DNA of 9,228 nt from Treponema sp. (GTDB lineage: Bacteria > Spirochaetota > Spirochaetia > Treponematales > Breznakiellaceae). The position numbers were made by a program, and so were the translations under genes. The DNA is taken from contig JAISEB010000010.1 in the NCBI GenBank assembly GCA_031264395.1, positions 1-9,228 of the forward strand, written 5' to 3'. This document shows, piece by piece, positions 1-5,247 of this stretch (the stretch's first letter is position 1; each line of letters begins with the position of its first letter). Under the pieces are notes generated by a model. That model was not told the origin of the DNA. It saw only the letters and a list, made by a program, of their open reading frames with translations, and did no database searches.

Positions 1-83
1 TAGCGCAGTATAGAAGGAGGGAAGGGGGGCGCATTTCCATACCGCCGCCCGCAGACAGCCGCATCCTCTCCGCGCCCCCCTGC

Positions 84-112
84 GGGCAAACCCCGCTACG
101 CGGGTTTTGCCC
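84..112. repeat. Strong GC-rich stem-loop (REP-like)
   Basis: The left arm GGGCAAACCCCGC (84-96) pairs with GCGGGTTTTGCCC (100-112) across a 3-nt loop (TAC). Twelve of 13 positions pair, with one C/T mismatch. No T-run follows on either strand, so it does not look like a classical intrinsic terminator. A repetitive extragenic palindrome or an mRNA 3'-end stabiliser is possible. The structure is seen directly; its function is inference. Confidence 0.7.
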
Positions 113-132
113 TACCCCCAAAATGGCGCCAG

Positions 133-177
133 GCGCCCCTGCGCGCCAAAAAACAGCGCCTCCCCTGTGCGCCAAAA
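133..177. repeat. Two imperfect copies of a GCGCC...GCGCCAAAA unit
   Basis: Copy 1 (133-151) reads GCGCCCCTGCGCGCCAAAA. Copy 2 (156-177) has the same start and end with a CTCCCCTGT centre and a few extra bases. The first copy also forms a weak stem with the upstream TGGCGC at 124-129. The pair ends one base before the AT-rich element begins. No function can be assigned. Confidence 0.5.
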
Positions 178-285
178 TAGCAATTCTCCATTTAACCAAA
201 AACAGATACGATTGTTTGTTTCGATATTCCGCAATTAACCTTGAAATCTCTCCTTTCTTTGCCGGAAAGAAGAATTTCTAACCAC

Positions 286-361
286 AAGGTCGAATAGGTC
301 GAAAAAGTAAAGGGAAAAGAGCGGCTTTTCCTTAAAAAACTTCTTCGACTTCTTCGACTTT
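286..361. repeat. 76-nt long imperfect hairpin in copy A
   Basis: The outer stem pairs 286-308 with 339-361, about 23 positions with two mismatches and a few G-T pairs. A small A-rich internal loop follows (309-310 and 334-338). The inner stem pairs 311-319 with 325-333 around the 5-nt loop AGCGG. The left edge of the repeated sequence coincides with the base of this hairpin. No T-run follows directly on either strand. It may act as a transcript end or stabiliser, or as a recombination or replication structure. Confidence 0.75.
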
Positions 362-423
362 TTGTAGTAATCTCTTCCTCTTTCGTTTGAGTAGTTTGTG
401 GTTATTTTAAATGGAGAATTGCT
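286..423 (+). repeat. Long direct repeat, copy A (right half of the MITE-like element)
   Basis: This stretch recurs at 1106-1245 with roughly 94% identity by eye. There are a few substitutions and two single-base insertions in copy B. It contains the long hairpin, the tandem CTTCTTCGA unit (340-357) and the right terminal inverted repeat. The insertions shift the reading frame between copies, which argues that neither strand of the repeat is translated as a conserved protein. Confidence 0.85.
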
Positions 424-450
424 GATGTTTGACAAGCAATATTTGTTTCT

Positions 451-630
451 TCATTTATCTTCTCCAATAGATATATCAACAGGGCTCTTTTCTTCCAAAA
501 ACCCTGGAATTATCGTGTTTTGGGTAAGAACAAGAAACTTCGTCATATCGACGATTTTTTTCTTGTTTTCCGCCGTTAACGTCAAAAAACCGGTATTTAG
601 GGTTTCCGTCATTTTCTTGTCTGCTTCCAC
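451..630 (-). CDS. Small 59-aa hypothetical protein, divergent from the XRE regulator
   Basis: I do not recognise a named family. The GTG start at 630-628 is preceded, 8 nt away, by an AAGAAGG ribosome-binding site (645-639 on the minus strand). A near-consensus promoter lies just upstream. An in-frame TAG at about 655 caps the frame. The product is hydrophilic, with many Lys and Glu, no signal peptide and no membrane segment. Residues 15-39 (FLTLTAENKKKIVDMTKFLVLTQ core) look like a helical segment. They resemble, weakly, the C-terminal tail of the neighbouring XRE protein (L-F-x-x-L ... K-x-x-L-x-x-Q-N pattern). An internal ATG at codon 7 is an alternative start with a poorer site. Divergence from an HTH gene suggests a small effector, antirepressor or Cro-like partner, but this is inference from context. 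The opposite-strand frame over 398-655 is hydrophobic and lacks a ribosome-binding site, so I prefer this strand. Confidence 0.6.
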   Translation of the reverse strand: MEADKKMTETLNTGFLTLTAENKKKIVDMTKFLVLTQNTIIPGFLEEKSPVDISIGEDK

Positions 631-643
631 AAAAACAACCTTC

Positions 644-673
644 TTGAAATACTAATACAGAGTATTATATCAT
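644..673 (+). promoter_or_regulatory. Possible weak plus-strand promoter toward the XRE gene
   Basis: TTGAAA (644-649) and TATCAT (668-673) are spaced by 18 bp and would face the regulator gene, overlapping the strong minus-strand promoter back to back. A second weak candidate lies closer: TTGGCT (738-743) and TACTAT (761-766) with a 17-bp spacer. It would give an almost leaderless transcript for the GTG at 773. The two cannot be separated by sequence alone. Confidence 0.3.
653..667. promoter_or_regulatory. Candidate operator palindrome over the minus-strand -10 and start site
   Basis: TAATAC-AGA-GTATTA is a perfect 6+6 bp palindrome that overlaps the -10 box and the predicted start of the minus-strand promoter. 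A second inverted pair, ACTAT-N6-ATAGT (674-689), lies in the spacer and -35 region. Together they form an arrangement typical of operators for XRE/CI-like repressors. The palindromes are seen; binding by the adjacent regulator is inference. Confidence 0.5.
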
Positions 674-692
674 ACTATAAAAGAATAGTCAA
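664..692 (-). promoter_or_regulatory. Near-consensus sigma-70 promoter for the 59-aa gene
   Basis: Read on the minus strand, the -35 box TTGACT (692-687) and the perfect -10 box TATAAT (669-664) are separated by exactly 17 bp. Transcription would start near 657. That leaves a leader of about 27 nt that contains the AAGAAGG site. It is one of the two strongest promoter matches in the window. Confidence 0.8.
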
Positions 693-764
693 TGTTTCTT
701 TTGAAAAAAAATCCGCTCTTTTACCGTGTTTTTCTTCTTGGCTTTTTCATTTTTTTCTACTACT

Positions 765-786
765 ATAGAGCTGTGGACTACTCTAT
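765..786 (+). promoter_or_regulatory. Inverted repeat framing the XRE start codon
   Basis: ATAGAG (765-770) and CTCTAT (781-786) are perfect 6-bp inverted arms around a 10-nt loop that contains the presumed GTG start (773-775). In DNA this could be an autoregulatory operator; in RNA it could be a hairpin that affects initiation. It is short enough to be chance. Confidence 0.3.
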
Positions 787-1117
787 TAACGATAGACTGA
801 AAGAAGCCCGCATTGCCCTCAACCTCTCCCAAAAAGCCTTTTCCAAAGGGATTTTTCTTAAAAGCGGGGGCTATTACGGCGATATTGAAACCCACCGGAA
901 TGAAGTCAATGAGCGTATTATAGAGCTGGTTTCGAGCATCTATGGAGTCAACAAGGTATGGTTAAGAACGGGTAAAGGGCAAATGTTTGACAAAAAGATA
1001 GACAGTCAGCTTGAGGAAATGACGGTTTTATTTAATCAGCTAAACACCCATTTTAAGGGCTATGTACTGGCCCAGATAAAGCAGTTGATAAAGCTCCAGA
1101 ATATAAAGGTCGAATAG
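773..1117 (+). CDS. XRE-type helix-turn-helix transcriptional regulator
   Basis: This is probably a small DNA-binding repressor. With the GTG start at 773 it has 114 residues. The HTH_3-type domain covers about residues 5-66: NDRLKEARIALNLSQKAF, the recognition-helix region around GGYYGDIE, and the YGVNKVWLRTGKG stretch typical of phage-repressor-like XRE proteins. A C-terminal helical tail (about 80-110) may mediate oligomerisation. There is no S24 peptidase domain, so SOS-type self-cleavage is not expected. The open frame extends upstream to an ATG at 692. That would add a very hydrophobic 27-residue leader overlapping a degenerate repeat copy and the neighbour's -35 box, so I reject it. 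The GTG lies in the loop of an ATAGAG...CTCTAT inverted repeat (765-786) and has only a weak ribosome-binding site. The stop codon and last two or three residues (KVE) come from the direct repeat. It probably controls the divergent 59-aa gene and itself. Confidence 0.75.
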   Translation: MDYSINDRLKEARIALNLSQKAFSKGIFLKSGGYYGDIETHRNEVNERIIELVSSIYGVNKVWLRTGKGQMFDKKIDSQLEEMTVLFNQLNTHFKGYVLAQIKQLIKLQNIKVE

Positions 1118-1245
1118 GTCGAAAAAGTAAAGGGAAAAGAGCGGTTTTCCCTTAAAAAACTTCTTCGACTTCTTCGACTTTCTGTAGTAATTTCTTCACT
1201 CTTTCGTTCGAGTAGTTTGCGGTTATTTTAATATGGAGAATTGCT
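1106..1245 (+). repeat. Long direct repeat, copy B (ends in right terminal inverted repeat)
   Basis: This copy matches 286-423 at an offset of 820 bp, with a few substitutions and two 1-bp insertions. It has the hairpin (about 1106-1181) and the right terminus GGAGAATTGCT (1235-1245), but no adjacent left terminus. It begins over the stop codon of the XRE gene and ends inside the 3' end of the EamA gene. It lies between convergent genes, so the hairpin could serve as a bidirectional transcript end. The inner stem shifts by one base relative to copy A but keeps nine pairs (1130-1138 with 1145-1153, loop GAGCGG). Confidence 0.85.
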
Positions 1246-2128
1246 TCCCCCGCATTTCCCGCCTTTTTCCGATGATCGATGAAGCGGCCACCGCCGCGAT
1301 GATGATCCCGCCGCCCAGAACGGCCCTGAGAGAGGGCTTTTCCCCGGTGACCGCGAATACCCACACGGGGTTAAGGACGGGCTCTATCATGGCGGTGAGC
1401 ATGGCCTGTACGGCGTGGACCCGTTTGATTCCCCAGGAAAAAAGGAGGGAAGCCGCCCCTATCTGCACCACTCCCATGAAGAGCATGGAGAGGGCCGCCG
1501 GGGCCGAAAGGGCGGGGGGATACAGAAAAACAAAAGGAACACAGATAACGGCGCACAAAGCGTGGGAGACAAGCATGGCGTCCTGGGGGTTCCCTTTTTT
1601 CATCATGCGCAGGAAGACCGAGTGCGCGCCGAAACAGATCCCGGAAAACACCGCGAGGAGGTCTCCCGCGCGGGAACCTCCCCCTATCCCGCCGCCGAAA
1701 AAAAGCGCCATGCCCGCCGCCGTCAAAACCAGCGCGCCCCAGTGTTCCCAGCGGGGCCTTTCCCCCAGCAGCGCCCACCCCAGAAGGCCGGCCCAGACCG
1801 GGGCGGTGTACTGCAGCATGATCGCGTTGGCAGGAGAAGTCATCTTGTTGGCGGTGACGAAGGACAGCATGGTAAGGGTATAGGAGACGGCTCCGGCCCA
1901 GAAGGGAAAACTGCTTTCGCCTTTTACTTTCGGGGGAAAGGCCGTGCGGACGGCCAGCATAAAAAGACAGGCGGTAAGGCTCCGTACACCTGCGATAACG
2001 GCGGGGTGCCAGTCAAGGAGTTTGATGAAAAGGCCGGAGGTACTCCAGAAGAAGGCGCAGAGCAGAATGGCCCCTTCGCCTTTCCAGAATGTTCCGCCGC
2101 GCCTCGGGAATAAGGCCTGATGTTGCAT
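1223..2128 (-). CDS. EamA/DMT-family membrane transporter
   Basis: This is an inner-membrane permease of the drug/metabolite transporter superfamily; such proteins typically export amino acids, metabolites or drugs, and the substrate cannot be told here. The 301 residues form two EamA domains (about 17-148 and 156-290) with about ten membrane helices. Family signatures visible are W-S-T-S-G-L-F near residue 30, the SPANAIMLQYTAPVW stretch in domain 1, and the LGER and GEKPS turns before the last helix of each domain. The ATG at 2128 is the only start in frame after two upstream stops (TGATGA), yet it has no clear ribosome-binding site. The last residues (about KQFSILK) and the stop are encoded by the right repeat end, so the native C-terminus was probably altered or clipped slightly. 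Both domains are intact, so function is likely kept. It is divergent from the flagellar operon. Confidence 0.85.
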   Translation of the reverse strand: MQHQALFPRRGGTFWKGEGAILLCAFFWSTSGLFIKLLDWHPAVIAGVRSLTACLFMLAVRTAFPPKVKGESSFPFWAGAVSYTLTMLSFVTANKMTSPANAIMLQYTAPVWAGLLGWALLGERPRWEHWGALVLTAAGMALFFGGGIGGGSRAGDLLAVFSGICFGAHSVFLRMMKKGNPQDAMLVSHALCAVICVPFVFLYPPALSAPAALSMLFMGVVQIGAASLLFSWGIKRVHAVQAMLTAMIEPVLNPVWVFAVTGEKPSLRAVLGGGIIIAAVAASSIIGKRREMRGKQFSILK

Positions 2129-2170
2129 GGTTCATCATACAGGCCTGTTTGTTTCCGGGCAACTCTTCCT

Positions 2171-2197
2171 TAATCCCCTCTTCCTCTTTGCCGATAC
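2171..2197 (+). promoter_or_regulatory. Sigma-28 (FliA-type) promoter upstream of flgF
   Basis: TAAT (2171-2174) and GCCGATAC (2190-2197) are separated by 15 nt. This is the spacing of the enterobacterial sigma-28 consensus TAAA-N15-GCCGATAA, with one mismatch in each box. It lies in the gap between the divergent EamA and flgF genes and would give a leader of roughly 30 nt before the GGAGG site of flgF. The match is seen directly; use by a spirochaete FliA is inference. Confidence 0.7.
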
Positions 2198-2235
2198 TAA
2201 GAGTGAATGTAATCCGGCGGATTTCGGAGGCTTTA

Positions 2236-3087
2236 GTGATAAGAGGATGGTTTACCGGCGCCAGCGGCATGCAGGCCCAGCAATGGCGGCTTGACGCCGT
2301 GGCGAATAACCTTGCGAACGTGGATGTCGACGGGTACAAACGGGACATGGCGGCCTTCAAGACCTTTCCCCAGCTGCTGCTGAGGCGGACGGATGACGAC
2401 GGGGTGTACCGCCATCCCTTCGGCTCGGCCGACGCGGCGCCCATCATCGGAAAAATCGGGACCGGCGTTGAGCTTAACGAACTGTACACCGATCTTTCCC
2501 AGGGGGCCATGAAGGAAACCCAAAGCGACTTTGACCTTGCCCTTGACGGCGGGGGATTTTTCGCCATCGCCACCCCGTGGGGCGAACGTTACACCCGTAA
2601 CGGTTCCTTTCAGCTTGGAAAGGAAGGCTTCCTTGAAACCAAGGAGGGCTACCCCGTTCTTGGGGAAAAGGGGCCGGTAAGGGTCAAGGCGAACAATTTT
2701 CAGATAGACAAAGACGGCCGCATCTGGATCAACGCGGCCTATGCCGATGATCCTTCCCTCATGATCTCCCGTGAAAACAACACCTGGGAAGAGACGGCCC
2801 TTCTTGACACCCTTAAAGTCGTTACATTCGACATAGACCGTTATCTTGAAAAACAGGGGTCAAGCCTGTACCGGGAATCCGAAACGTCGGGGCCCGCCGT
2901 TCTTGTTGAAGGCGAAAGACGGCCCGCGGTATTGCAGGGTTTTGTGGAAGCCTCGAACGTTGATCCCGTGATTGAAATGGTACAGATGATAGAAGTGAAC
3001 CGGGCCTACGAGGCCAACCAGAAAGTCATACAGTCCGGGGATTCCATGCTGGGAACCCTGATCAATCAGGTTATCAGATTCGGCTGA
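2236..3087 (+). CDS. flgF: Flagellar basal-body rod protein FlgF (FlgG-like, FlhO type)
   Basis: This is a structural subunit of the flagellar rod, exported by the flagellar type III apparatus and assembled in the periplasm. I choose the GTG at 2236 because CGGAGG lies 5 nt upstream and the protein then begins VIRGWFTGASGMQAQQ, matching the conserved N-terminus of rod/hook proteins. The longer open frame adds 49 residues without family character. The 283-residue product has the N-terminal rod motif with NNLANVDVDGYKRD (about residues 28-41). It also has the central DGGGFFAI and YTRNGSFQ segment of the FlgE/F/G D1 region, and the C-terminal helix ending NRAYEANQKVIQSGDSMLG. No residue typical of the family is obviously missing. 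It leads the flgF-flgG-flgJ set, 35 nt before flgG. FlgF and FlgG are close paralogues; gene order and the divergent N-terminal sequence favour FlgF. Confidence 0.93.
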   Translation: MIRGWFTGASGMQAQQWRLDAVANNLANVDVDGYKRDMAAFKTFPQLLLRRTDDDGVYRHPFGSADAAPIIGKIGTGVELNELYTDLSQGAMKETQSDFDLALDGGGFFAIATPWGERYTRNGSFQLGKEGFLETKEGYPVLGEKGPVRVKANNFQIDKDGRIWINAAYADDPSLMISRENNTWEETALLDTLKVVTFDIDRYLEKQGSSLYRESETSGPAVLVEGERRPAVLQGFVEASNVDPVIEMVQMIEVNRAYEANQKVIQSGDSMLGTLINQVIRFG

Positions 3088-3122
3088 AAAAACCGGAACG
3101 GTAAAACACAAGGAGACACATA

Positions 3123-3923
3123 GTGGTACGGAGCTTATGGACGGGGGCAAGCGGCATGATAGGCCAGCAGGCCAACATCGACACCATTTCGAACAACCTC
3201 GCCAACGTGAACACCCACGGCTATAAAATGATGCGGGCGGATTTTGAGGATCTTGTCTACCAGACCGTAAGGACCGCCGGTACTCCGGCGACGGAGGATA
3301 CCGTTGTCCCTGTGGGCGTACAGATGGGGCACGGCGTGAAGCTTGCCGATACCCAGCGCATATTTACCCAAGGTTCCCCCCAGGCCACCGACGTTTCCAC
3401 CGACATGGCGATAATGGGGGAAGGCTTTTTCCGCATACAGATGTACGACGGAAGCTGGGCCTACACAAGGAACGGAAATTTCAAGGTTGATATGGACGGC
3501 CGCATGGTTACTTCCAACGGCTACTGGGTTCTGCCTGACATCATCATGCCCGAAAATTTTCTTCCCGACACCATTACCGTATCAAAGGACGGCAGGGTCA
3601 CGGTTAAAGTGGGAGGGCTTAATACGGACGAGCCCATAGACGTGGGCCAGATTGAACTGTACCGTTTTCCCAATCCCGTGGGCCTTACCGCCGTGGGGGA
3701 AAATCTCTTCAAGATTACCCAGGCTTCGGGGGACCCCATTCCCGGACGGCCCGGCTACGAGGGAATGGGCCAGATAGAGCACAAGTACCTTGAAATGTCC
3801 AACGTGTCCATAGTCCGTGAAATGGTGAATCTTATCGTCGCCCAGCGCGCCTATGAATTCAACTCGCGGACCATACAGACCACCGACAACATGCTGGGAA
3901 CGGCCACCACGCTGAAAAGGTAG
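3123..3923 (+). CDS. flgG: Flagellar distal rod protein FlgG
   Basis: This is the main distal-rod subunit that connects the motor to the hook; it is secreted through the flagellar export channel. The GTG at 3123 has AAGGAG 7 nt upstream. The 266-residue length is typical of FlgG. Key features are VRSLWTGASGMIGQQ at the N-terminus, the NNLANVNTHGYK motif, GEGFFRIQ with YTRNGNF in the centre, and the C-terminal EMSNVSIVREMVNLIVAQRAYEFNSR coiled-coil helix (read in two parts) ending in DNMLGTATTLKR. It sits between flgF and flgJ, all on the same strand with short gaps, so it is very likely co-transcribed from the sigma-28-like promoter. Confidence 0.96.
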   Translation: MVRSLWTGASGMIGQQANIDTISNNLANVNTHGYKMMRADFEDLVYQTVRTAGTPATEDTVVPVGVQMGHGVKLADTQRIFTQGSPQATDVSTDMAIMGEGFFRIQMYDGSWAYTRNGNFKVDMDGRMVTSNGYWVLPDIIMPENFLPDTITVSKDGRVTVKVGGLNTDEPIDVGQIELYRFPNPVGLTAVGENLFKITQASGDPIPGRPGYEGMGQIEHKYLEMSNVSIVREMVNLIVAQRAYEFNSRTIQTTDNMLGTATTLKR

Positions 3924-3967
3924 CGGGAAATGAGCATGATCCGCGCGCTGCCCAAGGAGAACAGACG

Positions 3968-4438
3968 ATGCCCCTGAACGGCCCTGCCTCAGTCTACACG
4001 GAGGGGGCGCTCCCCCCGGCCGCGGAGCGCCTTGCCTCTTACGTTAATCGCGGCGGCAATGCCGGCCAAGCCAATGCCGTTAACCATAATAACACAGAGG
4101 TTAACGCGGGAAAGGGCTTTGCCGGAATATACCGGAAAACCTTCCCGCGGGGGGAGGCGGATAAAGGCGCGGGCCTGAGGGAAGCGGCGCTGGTGGATAC
4201 CGAAAGCGAGCTTTACAAACAGTGCGAGGCCCTTGAAACCTTCCTTGTAAAAAACCTCCTTACGTCCATGCGCGGCACAATACAGAAATCGGGGCTTATT
4301 AACGAAGGCTTTGCCGGAAAGATGTACGAGGACATGCTGTACGACGAATACGCCAAAGACTTTACCAAAAACGCGGGATTCGGCCTTGCCCGCCTTGCCT
4401 ACCTTGAATTGACCGGCCAGCGCGGACGGCAGGGATAA
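3968..4438 (+). CDS. flgJ: FlgJ-type rod-binding protein without muramidase domain
   Basis: This is a putative rod-assembly scaffold or cap, acting in the periplasm beneath the growing rod. The ATG at 3968 has AAGGAG 8 nt upstream. The 156-residue protein has a low-complexity, poorly conserved N-terminal half, then the Rod-binding domain at about residues 82-148. Visible there are the CEALETFLVKNLLTSMR stretch, the KSGLINEGFAGKMYEDMLYD segment and the AKDFTKNAGFGLARLAY end. The C-terminal peptidoglycan hydrolase domain of enterobacterial FlgJ is absent. This is usual in spirochaetes and many other phyla, so a separate lytic enzyme must open the cell wall. It is the last gene of the flagellar set; the next gene points toward it. 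Confidence 0.88.
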   Translation: MPLNGPASVYTEGALPPAAERLASYVNRGGNAGQANAVNHNNTEVNAGKGFAGIYRKTFPRGEADKGAGLREAALVDTESELYKQCEALETFLVKNLLTSMRGTIQKSGLINEGFAGKMYEDMLYDEYAKDFTKNAGFGLARLAYLELTGQRGRQG

Positions 4439-4496
4439 TGGACGTGTTTGGTAACCAGCGCGTTGGAGCCTGAGGGCTAAAGTATTCGCGGCCGGT
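4439..4496. other. Short gap between convergent flgJ and CPBP genes
   Basis: No classical terminator with a T-run is visible. There are only weak stems: AGCC-TGAG-GGCT at about 4468-4479, and TTCAC-CCCA-GTGAA at 4496-4509, which spans the stop of the minus-strand gene. Transcription from the two sides may overlap here. Confidence 0.3.
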
Positions 4497-5135
4497 TCAC
4501 CCCAGTGAATTGCCCGCGTACACAAAAATATTGTACAGCCCGTGGGCAAACGCGATGCCGTGAAGGGATCTGAAACGGACAAAGACAAACGAAAGAAGAA
4601 AGCCCGCGACGGCGGCGTTAAGGCATCCCCAGGGGCCTTCGTAGATGTGGCAGACTGAAAAAAGCAGCGCGGACATGAGTATGATCCTCTCCTGCTTCAC
4701 GCCGCGATCTTCCAGTTTCCGGTGCAGGTAAAACCGGAAGAAACTTTCCTCAAGATAGCCCGTGCTGAGGCAGGAAAAGATCAGGACAAGCCATCCGGAT
4801 GCGTTCCCGGGCGCTTCGGCGCGGAAACTTTCGGGGACGACGGGGAACATGGACGAGACGGCGGATATGGTGAATCCTGTCAGTACCATGCCGGGAAACG
4901 CGGCGGCAAGGGAGAGGAGATCCCCGAGGCGCGGGAGGCCCGGACCCCATTCGCGGAGGCCTTTGGTCCGGAAGAGGAGATACCAGATCAGGGCCAGTGA
5001 CGGTATGTTATAGAGGAAGATACGCGCCAGTTCCGAGGAGACGCTGAAAACGGCGGGCCCGGCGGCCGGTCCTGAAAGCAAACCGGAAAGAAAGAGCACG
5101 CAATAGAGGATCAGCGGTTCGGCGAAGGCGCTCAT
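4497..5135 (-). CDS. CPBP-family intramembrane metalloprotease (CAAX protease/Abi type)
   Basis: This is a multi-pass membrane protease of the CPBP family. Members cleave prenylated proteins in eukaryotes; in bacteria they have varied, mostly unknown roles, including bacteriocin immunity. The 212-residue product has all the family motifs: EExxxR (E129, E130, R134), FxxxH (F159, H163) and HxxxN (H198, N202). They lie within hydrophobic segments at about 5-25, 40-56, 72-97, 114-127, 150-163 and 172-208. The start at 5135 has AAGGA about 7 nt upstream (in AAAAGGACAGAGCC). It is a single-gene unit, convergent with flgJ and divergent from the PilZ operon. Its upstream region overlaps that operon's promoter, and no equally good promoter is seen on its own strand. 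The substrate cannot be told. Confidence 0.88.
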   Translation of the reverse strand: MSAFAEPLILYCVLFLSGLLSGPAAGPAVFSVSSELARIFLYNIPSLALIWYLLFRTKGLREWGPGLPRLGDLLSLAAAFPGMVLTGFTISAVSSMFPVVPESFRAEAPGNASGWLVLIFSCLSTGYLEESFFRFYLHRKLEDRGVKQERIILMSALLFSVCHIYEGPWGCLNAAVAGFLLSFVFVRFRSLHGIAFAHGLYNIFVYAGNSLG

Positions 5136-5147
5136 GGCTCTGTCCTT

Positions 5148-5176
5148 TTGACACGCGGTGTGTTTTATGGTATATT
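5148..5176 (+). promoter_or_regulatory. Sigma-70 promoter for the PilZ operon
   Basis: A perfect -35 box TTGACA (5148-5153), a 17-bp spacer and the -10 box TATATT (5171-5176) match the consensus well. The start would be near 5183, giving a leader of about 65 nt. A small palindrome, ACAC-GCG-GTGT (5151-5161), overlaps the -35 box and might be an operator, but it is short. Confidence 0.75.
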
Positions 5177-5247
5177 ATAAACGTATTTCAACACAAAATC
5201 CCGGTATTTTTCATAATTGTAACCGGAATTGACTGGGGAACAAAGGG

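Larger units (their letters stand above)
1..178. other. GC-rich non-coding stretch with hairpin and short repeats
   Basis: I see no convincing gene here. The stretch is strongly GC-rich and low in complexity, and holds the hairpin at 84-112 and the GCGCC-type repeats at 133-177, both listed separately. It ends abruptly at 178, where composition switches to the AT-rich island. The first bases could be the flank of a gene outside the window, but nothing in them can be assigned. Confidence 0.6.
179..423. mobile_element. 245-bp MITE-like element with perfect 17-bp terminal inverted repeats
   Basis: The left end AGCAATTCTCCATTTAA (179-195) is the exact reverse complement of the right end at 407-423. 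A second inverted pair, TAACCACAA (279-287) and TTGTGGTTA (396-404), lies inside, and a 76-nt hairpin (286-361) sits in the middle. The element is AT-rich in a GC-rich chromosome and carries no convincing gene, which fits a miniature inverted-repeat element moved in trans. No target-site duplication is visible: AAAT lies on the left and GATG on the right. No transposase is present in the window, so mobility is inference from structure. Confidence 0.65.

Noticed and set aside
235..435. Minus-strand 66-aa open frame rich in Lys across copy A
   Set aside because: It is read across the hairpin and terminal repeat. The same region in copy B is frameshifted by single-base insertions and hits a stop, so the frame is not conserved.
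398..655. Plus-strand 85-aa open frame between the repeat and the regulator
   Set aside because: It starts inside the repeat, has no ribosome-binding site, and is a hydrophobic antisense shadow of the 59-aa minus-strand gene, which has a promoter and a good site.
692..772. N-terminal extension of the XRE gene from the ATG at 692
   Set aside because: The 27 extra residues are a hydrophobic run overlapping a degenerate repeat copy and the divergent -35 box. The HTH domain begins just after the GTG at 773.
286..1245. Integron cassette with attC sites
   Set aside because: The repeat pair with hairpins and a cassette-sized spacing suggested this, but I could not find the GTTRRRY/RYYYAAC core boxes at the hairpin ends. 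Terminal inverted repeats fit a MITE-like element better.
1233..2113. Long plus-strand open frames opposite the EamA gene
   Set aside because: They are Pro/Arg/Gly-rich shadows of a high-GC gene; the minus strand has a complete two-domain transporter.
2089..2235. Upstream extension of flgF from the ATG at 2089
   Set aside because: It overlaps the divergent EamA gene, lacks rod-protein features and would cover the sigma-28 promoter. The GTG at 2236 has a strong GGAGG site and the family N-terminus.
3930..3977. 15-codon open frame between flgG and flgJ
   Set aside because: It has no ribosome-binding site of its own and runs through the flgJ Shine-Dalgarno and start. It is too short to support as a gene.
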